Assembly (NCBI GenBank): GCA_964611035.1 | Contig: CAZSWT010000001.1 | Span: forward strand, 62,001-126,000 | DNA length: 64,000 nt | Source of the DNA: B33-G16 sp964611035 | GTDB taxonomy: Bacteria; Desulfobacterota; DSM-4660; Desulfatiglandales; B25-G16 | Direction: 5' to 3' | Part shown: positions 45,087 through 53,250 of the stretch, piece after piece | Layout: every line of letters begins with the position of its first letter | Numbering within the stretch: the first letter of the stretch is position 1 | Translations under genes and position numbers: made by a program | The notes under the pieces: model-generated | Told to the model about the DNA's origin: nothing | Databases searched by the model: none | The model's input: only the letters and a program-made list of their open reading frames with translations

Positions 45087-45210
45087 ATTAGCGATAATAG
45101 AGGAAACGATTGTGTAAAAAATAAATATTTAAGCACAAGTGCTCTGGAGCAAAAAAAGACTTATTAAATTATGCCTGCCCGCCGTGTTTCTTGTCCGCCG
45201 TCTTTGTGGC
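45087..45210 (+). repeat. 124-bp direct repeat, left copy, flanking hepT-mntA
   Basis: Identical to 46217-46340 except one base (TGTGTAAAA here, TGTATAAAA there). It starts ATTAGCGATAATAGAGGAAA and ends in the GC-rich GCCTGCCCGCC...TTTGTGGC hairpin part. Confidence 0.93.
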
Positions 45211-45283
45211 AGGCTTGGCCGAACTGACTCCATTTGCAAAGTAAAGCTACCCTTTTCACCCTTCCATAAAATCCGAAATCAGA

Positions 45284-45733
45284 TCATTTATCGTTTGAGG
45301 AACTGGATAAATCAGTCTTAGACATATCCTTAATGATTTTCGTAAACAACCTGAAATCCTCAATGCCAACCCGAATATTTTCCAGAAAGACCTGATCATC
45401 GACTTTCCAGTATTGATGCACGAGCATATTTCGAAACCTTGAAAAAGGCAAAAGACGCTCAATCAAGTCTTCTGGGACTATTCTATATTCTCTGGACTTC
45501 ACAAAAGCTTCTGCATAGCCACCAATCGCAACATTGTGCCTTTTGGCCAAAATATGTTGAAGCACACCACTGATAGCCTCAGCAATTACAACAACAGAAT
45601 ACTTGAGGCTCTTGAGCAAATGTCGATCACCTAATATCTGTTCGTCTGGCCTTGAAAGAATGGAATTGGTATCATCTACTTCTGAAGCGATATCGTTCAA
45701 GTATTTTTCAATGCGGTCATGATTTATCTGCAC
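45284..45733 (-). CDS. hepT: HepT-like HEPN ribonuclease toxin
   Basis: 149 residues from GTG 45733, which lies inside the end of mntA (17-bp overlap), with GGAG about 8 bases upstream. All-helical HEPN (DUF86) domain with the catalytic RX4HXY motif RNMLVHQY (Arg101, His106, Tyr108). In HepT the Tyr of HXY is the residue AMPylated by MntA. The overlapping neighbour and motif make a type VII toxin-antitoxin assignment secure. The pair sits between two 124-bp direct repeats. Confidence 0.9.
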   Translation of the reverse strand: MQINHDRIEKYLNDIASEVDDTNSILSRPDEQILGDRHLLKSLKYSVVVIAEAISGVLQHILAKRHNVAIGGYAEAFVKSREYRIVPEDLIERLLPFSRFRNMLVHQYWKVDDQVFLENIRVGIEDFRLFTKIIKDMSKTDLSSSSNDK

Positions 45734-46145
45734 AAAATTGCTCCAGTCGCTCACGTTTAAGCTGAGCAGCATGTTTTATCATGAACTCATTTTCCATGAA
45801 ATAAAGGGACAGCTTATCGATCATCTCGCTTAGCATGTCTGGAGATTCATTCTTGATCAGTATCCCCTTATTAACAGCTTCATAGAGGATTGATGGGTCT
45901 GCTTCCTGAAGATCAAAAAAAAGGAGATCCACCTGATCAACCGGTATATCCAGAGATTCGGAGATGCGGTAAAGCAAATCGAAGTAAGCGATGTTCTTAT
46001 TTATAGCCGGATAAATCAAGACAAGCAGGTCCAGATCATTTACCACCGGTTCACCTGTTGCGGCAGAGCCGAAAAGGTATGCCGCTGCCACTTCCGTTGA
46101 GTTTCGTATGGTTTGTTTTAACCTATCTAAATTGTAATTTGTCAT
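45717..46145 (-). CDS. mntA: MntA-like antitoxin adenylyltransferase (minimal nucleotidyltransferase)
   Basis: 142 residues from ATG 46145 (a TTG at 46160 would add 5). The nucleotidyltransferase motif is AAAYLFGSAATGEPVVNDLD: GS at 26-27 and the DLD pair at 37-39. A third acidic residue is in VDQVDLLFFD. It is predicted to transfer AMP to the Tyr of the partner HepT and neutralise it. Its stop overlaps the hepT start, implying coupled translation. Confidence 0.9.
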   Translation of the reverse strand: MTNYNLDRLKQTIRNSTEVAAAYLFGSAATGEPVVNDLDLLVLIYPAINKNIAYFDLLYRISESLDIPVDQVDLLFFDLQEADPSILYEAVNKGILIKNESPDMLSEMIDKLSLYFMENEFMIKHAAQLKRERLEQFCADKS

Positions 46146-46216
46146 CTGCGAATCTCTCAATCATCTACTTTCCCAATTTCTAAATACACTGATTTTCTAT
46201 TCCGATGTTTAAAATC

Positions 46217-46340
46217 ATTAGCGATAATAGAGGAAACGATTGTATAAAAAATAAATATTTAAGCACAAGTGCTCTGGAGCAAAAAAAGACTTATTAAATT
46301 ATGCCTGCCCGCCGTGTTTCTTGTCCGCCGTCTTTGTGGC
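46217..46340 (+). repeat. 124-bp direct repeat, right copy, flanking hepT-mntA
   Basis: Matches 45087-45210 at 123 of 124 positions. Offset between copies is exactly 1130 bp. Confidence 0.93.
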
Positions 46341-46446
46341 GGATTGGCGGGCTTGGCCCCATCTACATCTTCATTAGTTGTAAGTCAACTCAGAATGTCC
46401 CCTTTTTCTTTCATGCTAAGTGAATTGAAAGGTAAAGTCAAAATGT

Positions 46447-48906
46447 TTATTCATCAATTTCATAGCCTATATTCTTGTAACCAGCCCGTCGCTTCGCATA
46501 CATTTTAGCCAACATTGGGATTTCCAGGTCTGCATAATCATAAATAATGACTTCCTTTTTCATGTCATATAAACGGTGCAGCCGTCCGGCATATTGAACA
46601 ATGATACCACGCCATGAAACGGGCATGGATAGAAATAATGTATCCAAACGTGGATCATCAAATCCTTCCCCTAAATATCTCCCTGTGGCAAGGATCAATC
46701 TTTCCTCATCTTTCGGGATTCCTTCGAGCTTCTCAGCCGTTTCTCGTCTCTGCTTTTGTCCCATACCACCTTTGAGCACGATTAAATTTTTCACAAAAGT
46801 GGAAAGACGTGCAGCTAATAATGCAAGGTGTTCTTTCCTTTCTGTCAGCAGGATAGGCGACCTGTTTCTGTCCACAGCAGTTATGACATCATTAATAATC
46901 ATGTCATTTCGTTTTTCATCCTTTATTAATGCTGAATAAATCTCATGGATTGAAAGATCGTCCTTGTTGACAGGTGCGTCTAATCGAAATCCGGTACTCC
47001 GCACTATCACTCTATGTTTGAATGGCCTTTCAGTGGCCTGTTTTCGCTCATCAACCTTATATCTCACCGGGCCGCACTGCATGAAAATGATTGGATGGTG
47101 GCCATCTTTTCTCGTCACCGTGGCTGATAGACCGGTTACATACTTTGCCGGGCACTGCCTGGCTACAATCTCAAAACTTCTTGCTGAAATATGGTGGCAT
47201 TCATCTACAACAAGATGTCCATAAAATCCCACGATATTGTCTACAACGCCCTTTTTGCTGAGGTTCTGAATTATCGCCACATCCACTTCCCTCAATTGAT
47301 TCCATTTGCCTCCTCCGATCTGTCCTATTTTTTTTGGGTCAATATCCAAGAAACGACTCAGTCGATCAATCCACTGATCGAGTAACTGCCTGCGGTGAAC
47401 TAAAATAAGTGTATTTACCCCCCGTTCAGCTATCATGTAGGAGGCAACAACCGTCTTTCCAAAAGCAGTCGTTGCTGAAAGTACTCCTATATCATGACTC
47501 AACATGGCAATAGCTGCCTCTTTTTGGTCAGGTCGTAGGGTACCAATGAAATTGAGCTTTATTGGGTTGCCAACCAGGCGTTTATCAACGATATCTGGTT
47601 TGATTTTCAGGTCACGAAGCAATTCGAGGACATCCTCCAAGCATCCCCGTGGCAGCCCTATGTGTTTAGAAAAATCTTCACAACAGCTGATAATTCTCTC
47701 CTTATCATAGGTTGAAAGGCGCATAGCTTGTGCTTTGTAAAACTCGGGGTTTTGAAAAGCGGCTAAACGAATCAAGCGGTTTCTTAAAGGCGCTGGAAGC
47801 CCCTCTTTTTCAATATAAATCTGGTTGGCTAAAACCAACGTTATTTTTTCCGGCAATGGCACAACAATGGGAGGTTCTTTTCGTCGTCTCGATGGAGGAG
47901 CGCTCCATGGTTCATCATCTGGTTCGTCGATATGAACCATTCTGACACCAACAACACGTCCCCGACGCTCAGCCGTATGGGCAAGGGCTTCAACTTCATC
48001 TCTGCTCATCATTTCAAGTGTAGAAAGATAAGCCCATTGATCAGGATATGGAAAAAAATCTTTATTTAGGAAAAGGCTATTTCCCTTTTCTCTTGGCTTT
48101 TTTTGAAGAGGAAGTGCAATAAGGCTTCCGAATCCTCCCTTAGGCATCGTATCCTGCTTGGGGAATAGACAGTCGTAGGAATCTAGACCTATCTCAGGTC
48201 GGTTCTCCATAGTTTCAGTCAAAAGATATGAAGCCATTTTCCTTGATGCCATCGCAGGTACCGGTTCTGAAAAGAAGATCCATACGTGACCACCATTACC
48301 AGAGCGGGAGCGCTCAAGGGAGGCAGGTATACCATAGGATTTACAAGTTTCTAGAAATGCTTTTGCATCTTCCATCCATGTGGTCTTGTCAAAATCAACA
48401 GCAATGAACCAACAAGTTTCGTCAGGCGAAAGAGGGTATATACCAATCGTGAAGTCCTTCTCTGACTTCTTTTTAGGATCACTGCCTAGAAGATGACAGC
48501 GTATGACCTCATCTGTTAAAGGTAGTAACTCCCGGTTGTCACACTTAGAACATCGAATTCTTGGTTTATTGCAAACTCCTCTTATCCATTCATTTCGACA
48601 AGCAGGTTGATAACCAGCTTTACCCGTTTTACGACTCTCAAATCTCCTGGGATATACATCCTCTCTTCCTTTGAAGATCTTACGGAAAAGAGAGATTTTG
48701 TCAGCTTCAGGAGATTGATTTGTTACCGGAGCATTTTCATTGATCTTTGAAGTCAGGGAATAAGAACGATTAACAAGATCTTTTTCTTCACTAAGTTTCT
48801 TTATCGTTTCAAGAATTGTTGATCGTCTTGCCTCTAATTGGACCAATTCTTCTTCAGCCTCAGCAATCATTCGGTTTATTTCGATGACAGTTTTCATCAG
48901 TTCCAT
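46447..48906 (-). CDS. TOTE-type archaeo-eukaryotic primase fused to SF2 helicase
   Basis: 819 residues. An N-terminal coiled coil (1-45) leads to a Cys/Trp-rich zinc-like patch with CNKPRIRCSKC (about 110-120), then an archaeo-eukaryotic primase domain with WFIAVDFDKTTW (catalytic DxD about 168-171) and RSRSGNGGHVWIFF (catalytic His about 207). The C-terminal half is a SF2 helicase: Walker A SATTAFGKTVVAS (about 480), LVVDECHHISARS (about 570), LSATVTRKDG and QYAGRLHRLYD (about 767). This primase-helicase layout is that of TOTE conflict systems, thought to act in defence or mobile-element replication. No linked nuclease gene is recognised next to it. Confidence 0.87.
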   Translation of the reverse strand: MELMKTVIEINRMIAEAEEELVQLEARRSTILETIKKLSEEKDLVNRSYSLTSKINENAPVTNQSPEADKISLFRKIFKGREDVYPRRFESRKTGKAGYQPACRNEWIRGVCNKPRIRCSKCDNRELLPLTDEVIRCHLLGSDPKKKSEKDFTIGIYPLSPDETCWFIAVDFDKTTWMEDAKAFLETCKSYGIPASLERSRSGNGGHVWIFFSEPVPAMASRKMASYLLTETMENRPEIGLDSYDCLFPKQDTMPKGGFGSLIALPLQKKPREKGNSLFLNKDFFPYPDQWAYLSTLEMMSRDEVEALAHTAERRGRVVGVRMVHIDEPDDEPWSAPPSRRRKEPPIVVPLPEKITLVLANQIYIEKEGLPAPLRNRLIRLAAFQNPEFYKAQAMRLSTYDKERIISCCEDFSKHIGLPRGCLEDVLELLRDLKIKPDIVDKRLVGNPIKLNFIGTLRPDQKEAAIAMLSHDIGVLSATTAFGKTVVASYMIAERGVNTLILVHRRQLLDQWIDRLSRFLDIDPKKIGQIGGGKWNQLREVDVAIIQNLSKKGVVDNIVGFYGHLVVDECHHISARSFEIVARQCPAKYVTGLSATVTRKDGHHPIIFMQCGPVRYKVDERKQATERPFKHRVIVRSTGFRLDAPVNKDDLSIHEIYSALIKDEKRNDMIINDVITAVDRNRSPILLTERKEHLALLAARLSTFVKNLIVLKGGMGQKQRRETAEKLEGIPKDEERLILATGRYLGEGFDDPRLDTLFLSMPVSWRGIIVQYAGRLHRLYDMKKEVIIYDYADLEIPMLAKMYAKRRAGYKNIGYEIDE

Positions 48907-49434
48907 CAATCAATGATTTAAAATTAATGTCTTGTTATTCACAATTATCTCCATGATTTTACATAAAATTTATCAAAATGGACACCCTTTCCTAATAAAT
49001 ATCTACATTCGTCACCAATGCTACTACAATGCCTTTATCTTATTTATTTCATATCTTAATACCTCCTTTGATTTTTCTGATTTCGGGGCATTGCCCCTTA
49101 CCTTTAGGGGTTAGTTTATTCCTGGACATCGGGATACCTCATCCAAATATGTCCTTCCTGCCCTATAGAGGTTAGTTGATTATGCGAAGGTATATGGCTG
49201 GATAAATGGGATCAGTTGCGGTTAAAATGAAATGGAATTGGTTTGATATGGTAGGGGTTGGTAATAGTGGATTTCTTATCAAACACAATGCCAGGCATAC
49301 TGCCACGATTGCCAAAATGCGCCAAGATCAATTTACATTACCATCTGCTATTCATTACATCTTATCGGCAACAAAATTTGATATCGTCATGCTCTGCAAG
49401 AACAAAGCTAAACTACAAGATAATTAATGCTATA
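48907..49434 (+). other. intergenic region without recognisable gene
   Basis: 528 bp of AT-rich DNA. It contains a short imperfect direct repeat (CTTTAGGGGTTAGTT at 49101, CTATAGAGGTTAGTT at 49163) and a 73-codon frame (49206-49427) without recognisable features. Confidence 0.4.
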
Positions 49435-49890
49435 TCATCTATATGAAAAAATTTTAAAAGAACAAATATCTATGCCATATCGTAATAAAATTTGTTCACA
49501 TCTTCTATTTAAAGTCCTGGCATTCTCATTTAGTTCAGCATAAATATTTGTTCCATTAATTCTTCTGTAGTCATGAGAAAGGTCTTTTGTGTCTTTTGAA
49601 AAATATTTTCTTTTTCTACCGCGTATTGAAAATATTTTATCTTGGGCGTCTGGATATTTACACAAAACTATCTCTGCTACTTTTAGTAAAACATCTCTAT
49701 GATAATCGGCGTTATAAGTTTTACCTTCTAATTCGAAGGCTCGAACTCTCGTGTCTGTTAAACGACGATCCTCTTTGCTAATATCAATTTCTAATTCAGA
49801 CAATAAGATTTGAGCACGTTTCCTTTCTTCTCCTTTCATTGTTTTTATATTAGAACGAAGTTCATCTATATTAATATAATCATTAGACAT
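49435..49890 (-). CDS. hypothetical protein with C-terminal RGRKRKYFS module
   Basis: 151 residues; an AAGGAGGAG ribosome binding site lies 6 bases before the ATG. The C-terminal half (FSIRGRKRKYFSKDTKDL, then GTNIYAELNENARTLNRRCE and LLRYGID) resembles a module seen at the C terminus of various accessory proteins, in which a YFS block is followed by an IY(V/A)E.N.(S/N)A helix. I cannot name the family. It is the last of a row of four minus-strand genes that all have strong ribosome binding sites. Confidence 0.6.
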   Translation of the reverse strand: MSNDYINIDELRSNIKTMKGEERKRAQILLSELEIDISKEDRRLTDTRVRAFELEGKTYNADYHRDVLLKVAEIVLCKYPDAQDKIFSIRGRKRKYFSKDTKDLSHDYRRINGTNIYAELNENARTLNRRCEQILLRYGIDICSFKIFSYR

Positions 49891-49911
49891 AACTACTCCT
49901 CCTTATAAAGA

Positions 49912-50166
49912 TTAGTGTTTTTGTTTATAAAATGTAACAATACAGTTATCTTCAATGATCATTGCTCTACCATTTATTTTATCTATCGACTGAATAATTT
50001 TTTTTAGCTCTTGTCGAAGTTTATCTGCCTCTTTATTTCCAAAAAAGACTTTTATTGCTCCGCCTGGAGCTTTCTCATAACGCCCATATTGTTGAATAAT
50101 ATCCAATGCAAAATTAGAAAAACCACGTTGCTGAAATCTCACTTTTGCATGATTGGTTAATCTCAT
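49912..50166 (-). CDS. small DUF4258-like protein
   Basis: 84 residues. It opens MRLTNHAKVRFQQRGFS, the HAxxRxxxR pattern seen in DUF4258-type small proteins, and ends with MIIEDNCIVTFYKQKH. Such proteins are often toxin-like in accessory DNA. An AGGAGG ribosome binding site lies 10 bases before the ATG. It sits 21 bp upstream of the 49435 gene and is probably co-transcribed with it. Confidence 0.65.
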   Translation of the reverse strand: MRLTNHAKVRFQQRGFSNFALDIIQQYGRYEKAPGGAIKVFFGNKEADKLRQELKKIIQSIDKINGRAMIIEDNCIVTFYKQKH

Positions 50167-50209
50167 TTTATAGTATCCTCCTGCTCAATATAATTTAATG
50201 TACCATCCT

Positions 50210-50668
50210 TTAATTATTCTTGAGATATTGCTCCCATAAATCTTTTACGCTTCTATAGTCACTATTATACCAGTATTCCGGTCCTCGGTAAGCTTCACTT
50301 GGAATTGCTTTCCCCTCCTGTCTTAAAATGAATTTCACAAGACCAGTCATTGTATATATTTTACCATTCCAGAGAAGGTGATTTTCTGAGACTGTTGCCT
50401 CATATTTTTTCGATAGCCTCATCTCTTTATAATTAAAAAAAACTTCTTGACCTTCTTCGAGCAAACCACTTAGTACAAGCTCTTGAAGATCTGCTTTGGG
50501 GGTTTTTGGATGACGGGATTTCCAAATATTCTTATTGGACAATCCTTTTGCAATTTCCTGCTTAATCCCAAACAGCCTTCGAAGGGTATCATTAGGGTTC
50601 TCCACATATGGAATTGCCTTATCTTGCAAATACTCGTAAACTTCATCATCAATCTCTATTTTTCTCAT
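50210..50668 (-). CDS. SeqA-N-like/RAMA-like small protein
   Basis: 152 residues from ATG 50668, chosen because AGGAGG lies 7 bases upstream (a longer frame from 50713 lacks one). The N terminus MRKIEIDDEVYEYLQDKAIP with DTLRRLF closely follows the SeqA N-terminal oligomerisation pattern (KxIExDDELYxYIA...SDILRRML). The C-terminal 90 residues (LVLSGLLEEGQEVFFNYKEM, YEATVSENHLLWNGKIYTMT, GPEYWY) have the spacing of a RAMA domain, a module linked with DNA modification. It may therefore bind modified or hemimethylated DNA; this is inference from motif patterns. Confidence 0.6.
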   Translation of the reverse strand: MRKIEIDDEVYEYLQDKAIPYVENPNDTLRRLFGIKQEIAKGLSNKNIWKSRHPKTPKADLQELVLSGLLEEGQEVFFNYKEMRLSKKYEATVSENHLLWNGKIYTMTGLVKFILRQEGKAIPSEAYRGPEYWYNSDYRSVKDLWEQYLKNN

Positions 50669-50749
50669 AGCGATTCCTCCTATTTTAATATAATTTGATA
50701 GATCATTTGCCATTTCTTCAAATTCTGGATTTAAACCCTTTTGAATTTC

Positions 50750-51451
50750 CTATTTCTCATCATCTGGTATCTCCAATGGACTGATATATTTTTCTTTTAA
50801 AAAGGAGATTAGTTTAGAGATATCCTTGCCTATTGTTTCTTGAAATTTTTTATTGACATTCTCAAGCATAGAAAGAGCTTTCTGTTGGTCCTCCTGCCTG
50901 GTAGAGAGTGTTTTTTTTATAACTTCATAAGCTTCAGCATTATACGAACAAAGGTAGTCATATATTGCGGCATAAAGATTATTTGATGACCAAACAAGTT
51001 TGGACTCAATGGCTTCTAGATAAGTTACTTGTGTTTCTAAGACTAAATTGAGAAGATCATCAACAATTTTCCCATCAGCCACTTTATAAAAATATTGAAT
51101 GAAATTAATATGAGATATTATATCTGATGGGAATACAGCTAATCTTTTCCTATCGATATTTCTATACCCCTTAGCTTTAGGAAGATTGTTTTCCTGGATG
51201 TGCTTGCGAAACGTGGCTTTCCTTAAGACTATTTTTTTGCGAAGGAGTTCTTGTTCTATTTCATTCCAGACTAACCCATCTTTATAATGTTTTTTGATGT
51301 TCTCTAATTCCTTATGACTGAAAAGCGGAAACCCCCTATTCAAGTTTTCTTGATATGCTTTAGTTGTTGTTAACTGTGAAAGAAGAAGAGTACGAACTAT
51401 ATTTCCGTATTTAGGTAGCTTTTCTGACTTACTAAGTTTTTTTCTAGGCAT
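50750..51451 (-). CDS. hypothetical protein with probable helix-turn-helix N terminus
   Basis: 233 residues. A basic N terminus (MPRKKLSKSEK) is followed by a helical region with KDGLVWNEIEQELLRKKI and VLRKATFRKHIQENNLPKAK (about 70-95), which looks like a DNA-binding helix-turn-helix of MerR- or AlpA-like spacing; the C-terminal half is all-helical and acidic. An AAGGAGGG ribosome binding site precedes the ATG. It heads the row of minus-strand genes and could regulate it. No family named. Confidence 0.55.
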   Translation of the reverse strand: MPRKKLSKSEKLPKYGNIVRTLLLSQLTTTKAYQENLNRGFPLFSHKELENIKKHYKDGLVWNEIEQELLRKKIVLRKATFRKHIQENNLPKAKGYRNIDRKRLAVFPSDIISHINFIQYFYKVADGKIVDDLLNLVLETQVTYLEAIESKLVWSSNNLYAAIYDYLCSYNAEAYEVIKKTLSTRQEDQQKALSMLENVNKKFQETIGKDISKLISFLKEKYISPLEIPDDEK

Positions 51452-51666
51452 TTTTCCCTCCTTTATAAAATTATTACGAAATGACTATTATCATAAAAAG
51501 AAAATTATGTCAAGTATTTTTTTATTACTTTGTAATTTTATTTTCTATATATTAATATCATGTGTGGATCATTGTCAACAAATTTTTTCACCCTATTTAA
51601 AAAATGTCATATTTTGGTTATTTTAATCCTTATTCATAATTTGCTTTCCTTGTTTATGGCAGAGAC

Positions 51667-52152
51667 TTAGCTAGGCGAGATATTTTGTTTAACTACCTTT
51701 TCTGCAGGTCGATCGATACTGTCTTCGCCTTTCATTATAAGGTTTAAGACCTTCTCTGCCTCATTTATGATCTTCAGACAGGCAGTGTATGAAGTAATAC
51801 TTAGTCTTTCTGCATACCCCTCGATGTATCGATAAGAATTGCCAAGGTACGTATCAGCGGTTTTCCCAACAATCCGGCAGAGGGCTTGACTAGACAGTTC
51901 AGCCATAATCTCTTGAATGGAATCCTGTCCTTTTTGGAGATCTCCCTTTATTCTTTCATGAGCGCAATGAGCCAGCTCATGGAAGAACATACATTCTTCT
52001 TTGGTGGCTAAAGCTATTACTTTGTTAGATGATGAGTAATGCCTTTTATATCTGTAATCCCCGTGGATTGCCTTAACCTGGCGTCCCCATTCTTGTGCCC
52101 GTTCTAATAATGGCAGATCGGAGAACGTCGTGTGAACCTTGATGAGGCATTT
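51667..52152 (-). pseudogene. 5'-truncated HELAH metallopeptidase (ArdC-like)
   Basis: The frame is open from 52152 to the stop at 51667 (161 codons) without any usual start at its head. The sequence FSDLPLLERAQEWGRQVKAI, EECMFFHELAHCAHERI (zinc motif HELAH) and EIMAELSSQALCRIVGK then NSYRYIEGYAERL matches the metallopeptidase part of ArdC-type antirestriction proteins; the N-terminal ssDNA-binding part is missing. An internal ATG at 51990 would leave only 107 residues starting at the active site. The break lies just beside the terminator of a tRNA-Leu remnant, pointing to a recombination junction. Confidence 0.7.
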
Positions 52153-52166
52153 TTAATAAAAGAAAA

Positions 52167-52193
52167 CCCGAAAGAGATTACACCTCTTTCGGG
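52167..52193 (-). terminator. intrinsic terminator downstream of the tRNA-Leu remnant
   Basis: CCCGAAAGAG and CTCTTTCGGG form a perfect 10-bp stem with loop ATTACAC; on the minus strand TTTTCTTTTATT follows. Confidence 0.8.
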
Positions 52194-52271
52194 CTCAAAA
52201 CCACACACAAAACGCATACGCTCTTGAAAGTTAATGCGTAAGTCTTTGGTATCTTTAGAAAATCAAAATTA

Positions 52272-52346
52272 TGGTGCCGAAGGCGGGAATCGAACTCGCA
52301 CAGACATTCACCCACTAAGTCCTGAACCTAGCGCTTCTACCAATTC
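52272..52346 (-). pseudogene. tRNA-Leu remnant (3' 75 bases), possible attachment-site copy
   Basis: Matches the intact tRNA-Leu at 52945-53019 with 3 mismatches in 75 bases, then diverges abruptly so that the 5' acceptor strand is lost. One mismatch breaks a T-stem pair (GCGAG against CCCGC). It keeps the CAG anticodon and the encoded CCA. Confidence 0.85.
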
Positions 52347-52375
52347 TAGTTGGGCGAGTTTATCAAAAACAACCT

Positions 52376-52594
52376 TCATTCTTGGAGTTCTTCTCCAAAA
52401 ACGTCCCTAAATTGAACTCCTTGTGTTTTCCCTTCCCTATGCGCTCTTAGTCGTTTTTCAGCCTCTTCATCCCAGATATCGTCAATCTCCTTATCTGGCG
52501 CATCAAGGCTACGAACAAGTCCATCGATCAACAAGAATCGATCTTGGGGTTTTAAGAGCAATGCTTTCTTAAGCAACGATTTACTGGTTTCCAT
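52376..52594 (-). CDS. putative addiction module component (CHP02574/Unstab_antitox type)
   Basis: 72 residues. The pattern LLKKALLLKPQDRFLLIDGL followed by VRSLD, DDIWDEEAEKRLRAH and a C-terminal GVQFRDVFGE is that of the short helical addiction-module family that usually pairs with a RelE/ParE toxin. No toxin gene lies next to it, so it is an orphan. An AAGGAAGG ribosome binding site precedes the ATG. It lies between the damaged and the intact tRNA-Leu. Confidence 0.8.
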   Translation of the reverse strand: METSKSLLKKALLLKPQDRFLLIDGLVRSLDAPDKEIDDIWDEEAEKRLRAHREGKTQGVQFRDVFGEELQE

Positions 52595-52944
52595 TGTCCC
52601 TTCCTTTCTATATATAATGGATTATTTCAAAATCAAATCCCAAATCCTATAGTGTTTGGAATCTCGTAAACTCAGTAGATACCTATGGGCTTACGCCCGT
52701 GGCACTTAAAATTTGAGATAGAATAGGAGTTCATAATAGATAATGCAATGAATTGGAGGAAGATATTGTAATTATGGTCGAAAAACCAAGTCAAATCAAT
52801 TGTTTTTGGAGTTCATACCAGGATGTATTTGATCAATCGGGAGTATTTAAAAAACCTTGTAAATGTTGACCAAAACGTTTACCAATTGCCTCTGGATACA
52901 AAAAAAGGATTAACCAAAAAACCAGCTAATCCTTAACAAGTCTT
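52595..52944 (+). other. intergenic region between addiction-module gene and tRNA-Leu
   Basis: 350 bp of AT-rich DNA with a small GGGCTTACGCCC hairpin (about 52688) and the tRNA-Leu terminator (52905-52934). No coding frame. Confidence 0.5.
52905..52934 (-). terminator. terminator of tRNA-Leu
   Basis: AAGGATTA (52905-52912) pairs with TAATCCTT (52927-52934); on the minus strand it is followed by a run of seven T. Confidence 0.7.
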
Positions 52945-53031
52945 TGGTGCCGAAGGCGGGAATCGAACCCGCACAGGCATTCACCCACTAAGTCCTGAAC
53001 CTAGCGCGTCTACCAATTCCGCCACTTCGGC
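52945..53031 (-). tRNA. tRNA-Leu (CAG)
   Basis: 87 bases with encoded CCA and a long variable arm, as expected for a class II tRNA. On the minus strand it begins GCCGAAGTGGCGGAATTGG; the anticodon loop is TTCAGGA with anticodon CAG, the T arm GCGGGTTCGAATCCCGC, and the acceptor 3' strand CTTCGGC pairs fully with the 5' strand. Confidence 0.95.
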
Positions 53032-53061
53032 ACAAAAGTTCCTTGATATATTGTGTAAAAA

Positions 53062-53090
53062 AACTTACCCTTATGCCCACTATTTGTCAA
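53062..53090 (-). promoter_or_regulatory. candidate promoter of tRNA-Leu
   Basis: Minus strand TTGACA (53090-53085), a 17-bp spacer and a weak -10 TAAGTT (53067-53062), ending 31 bases before the tRNA. Confidence 0.45.
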
Positions 53091-53123
53091 TCATTTAAGT
53101 AGTCAAACTTTTTAATTTAATTG

Positions 53124-53234
53124 GTAACTTTTCAGGTAGCCACTAAGGCACCAAGACCCAGTCAATTGAAAATTGGCAATTGAAAATTGAAAATAGAACT
53201 TGGTGCCTTGGTGACTTAGTGGCTGAATAGCTAC
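53124..53234 (+). repeat. AGCCAC-ended inverted-repeat element, copy 2
   Basis: Left end GTAACTTTTCAGGTAGCCAC then TAAGGCACCAAG; right end on the complement GTAGCTATTCAGCCACTAAG with GCACCAAG. The centre is a low-complexity AATTGAAAATTGG run. It ends just before cysQ. Confidence 0.75.
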
Positions 53235-53250
53235 TTTAATGGGGTTATTG

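Noticed and set aside
45087..46340. The direct repeats as a CRISPR array
   Set aside because: Only two copies, 124 bp long and 1.1 kb apart with two genes between; no short regular spacing.
49206..49427. 73-codon plus-strand frame
   Set aside because: A second overlapping frame is equally open, there is no ribosome binding site and no recognisable motif.
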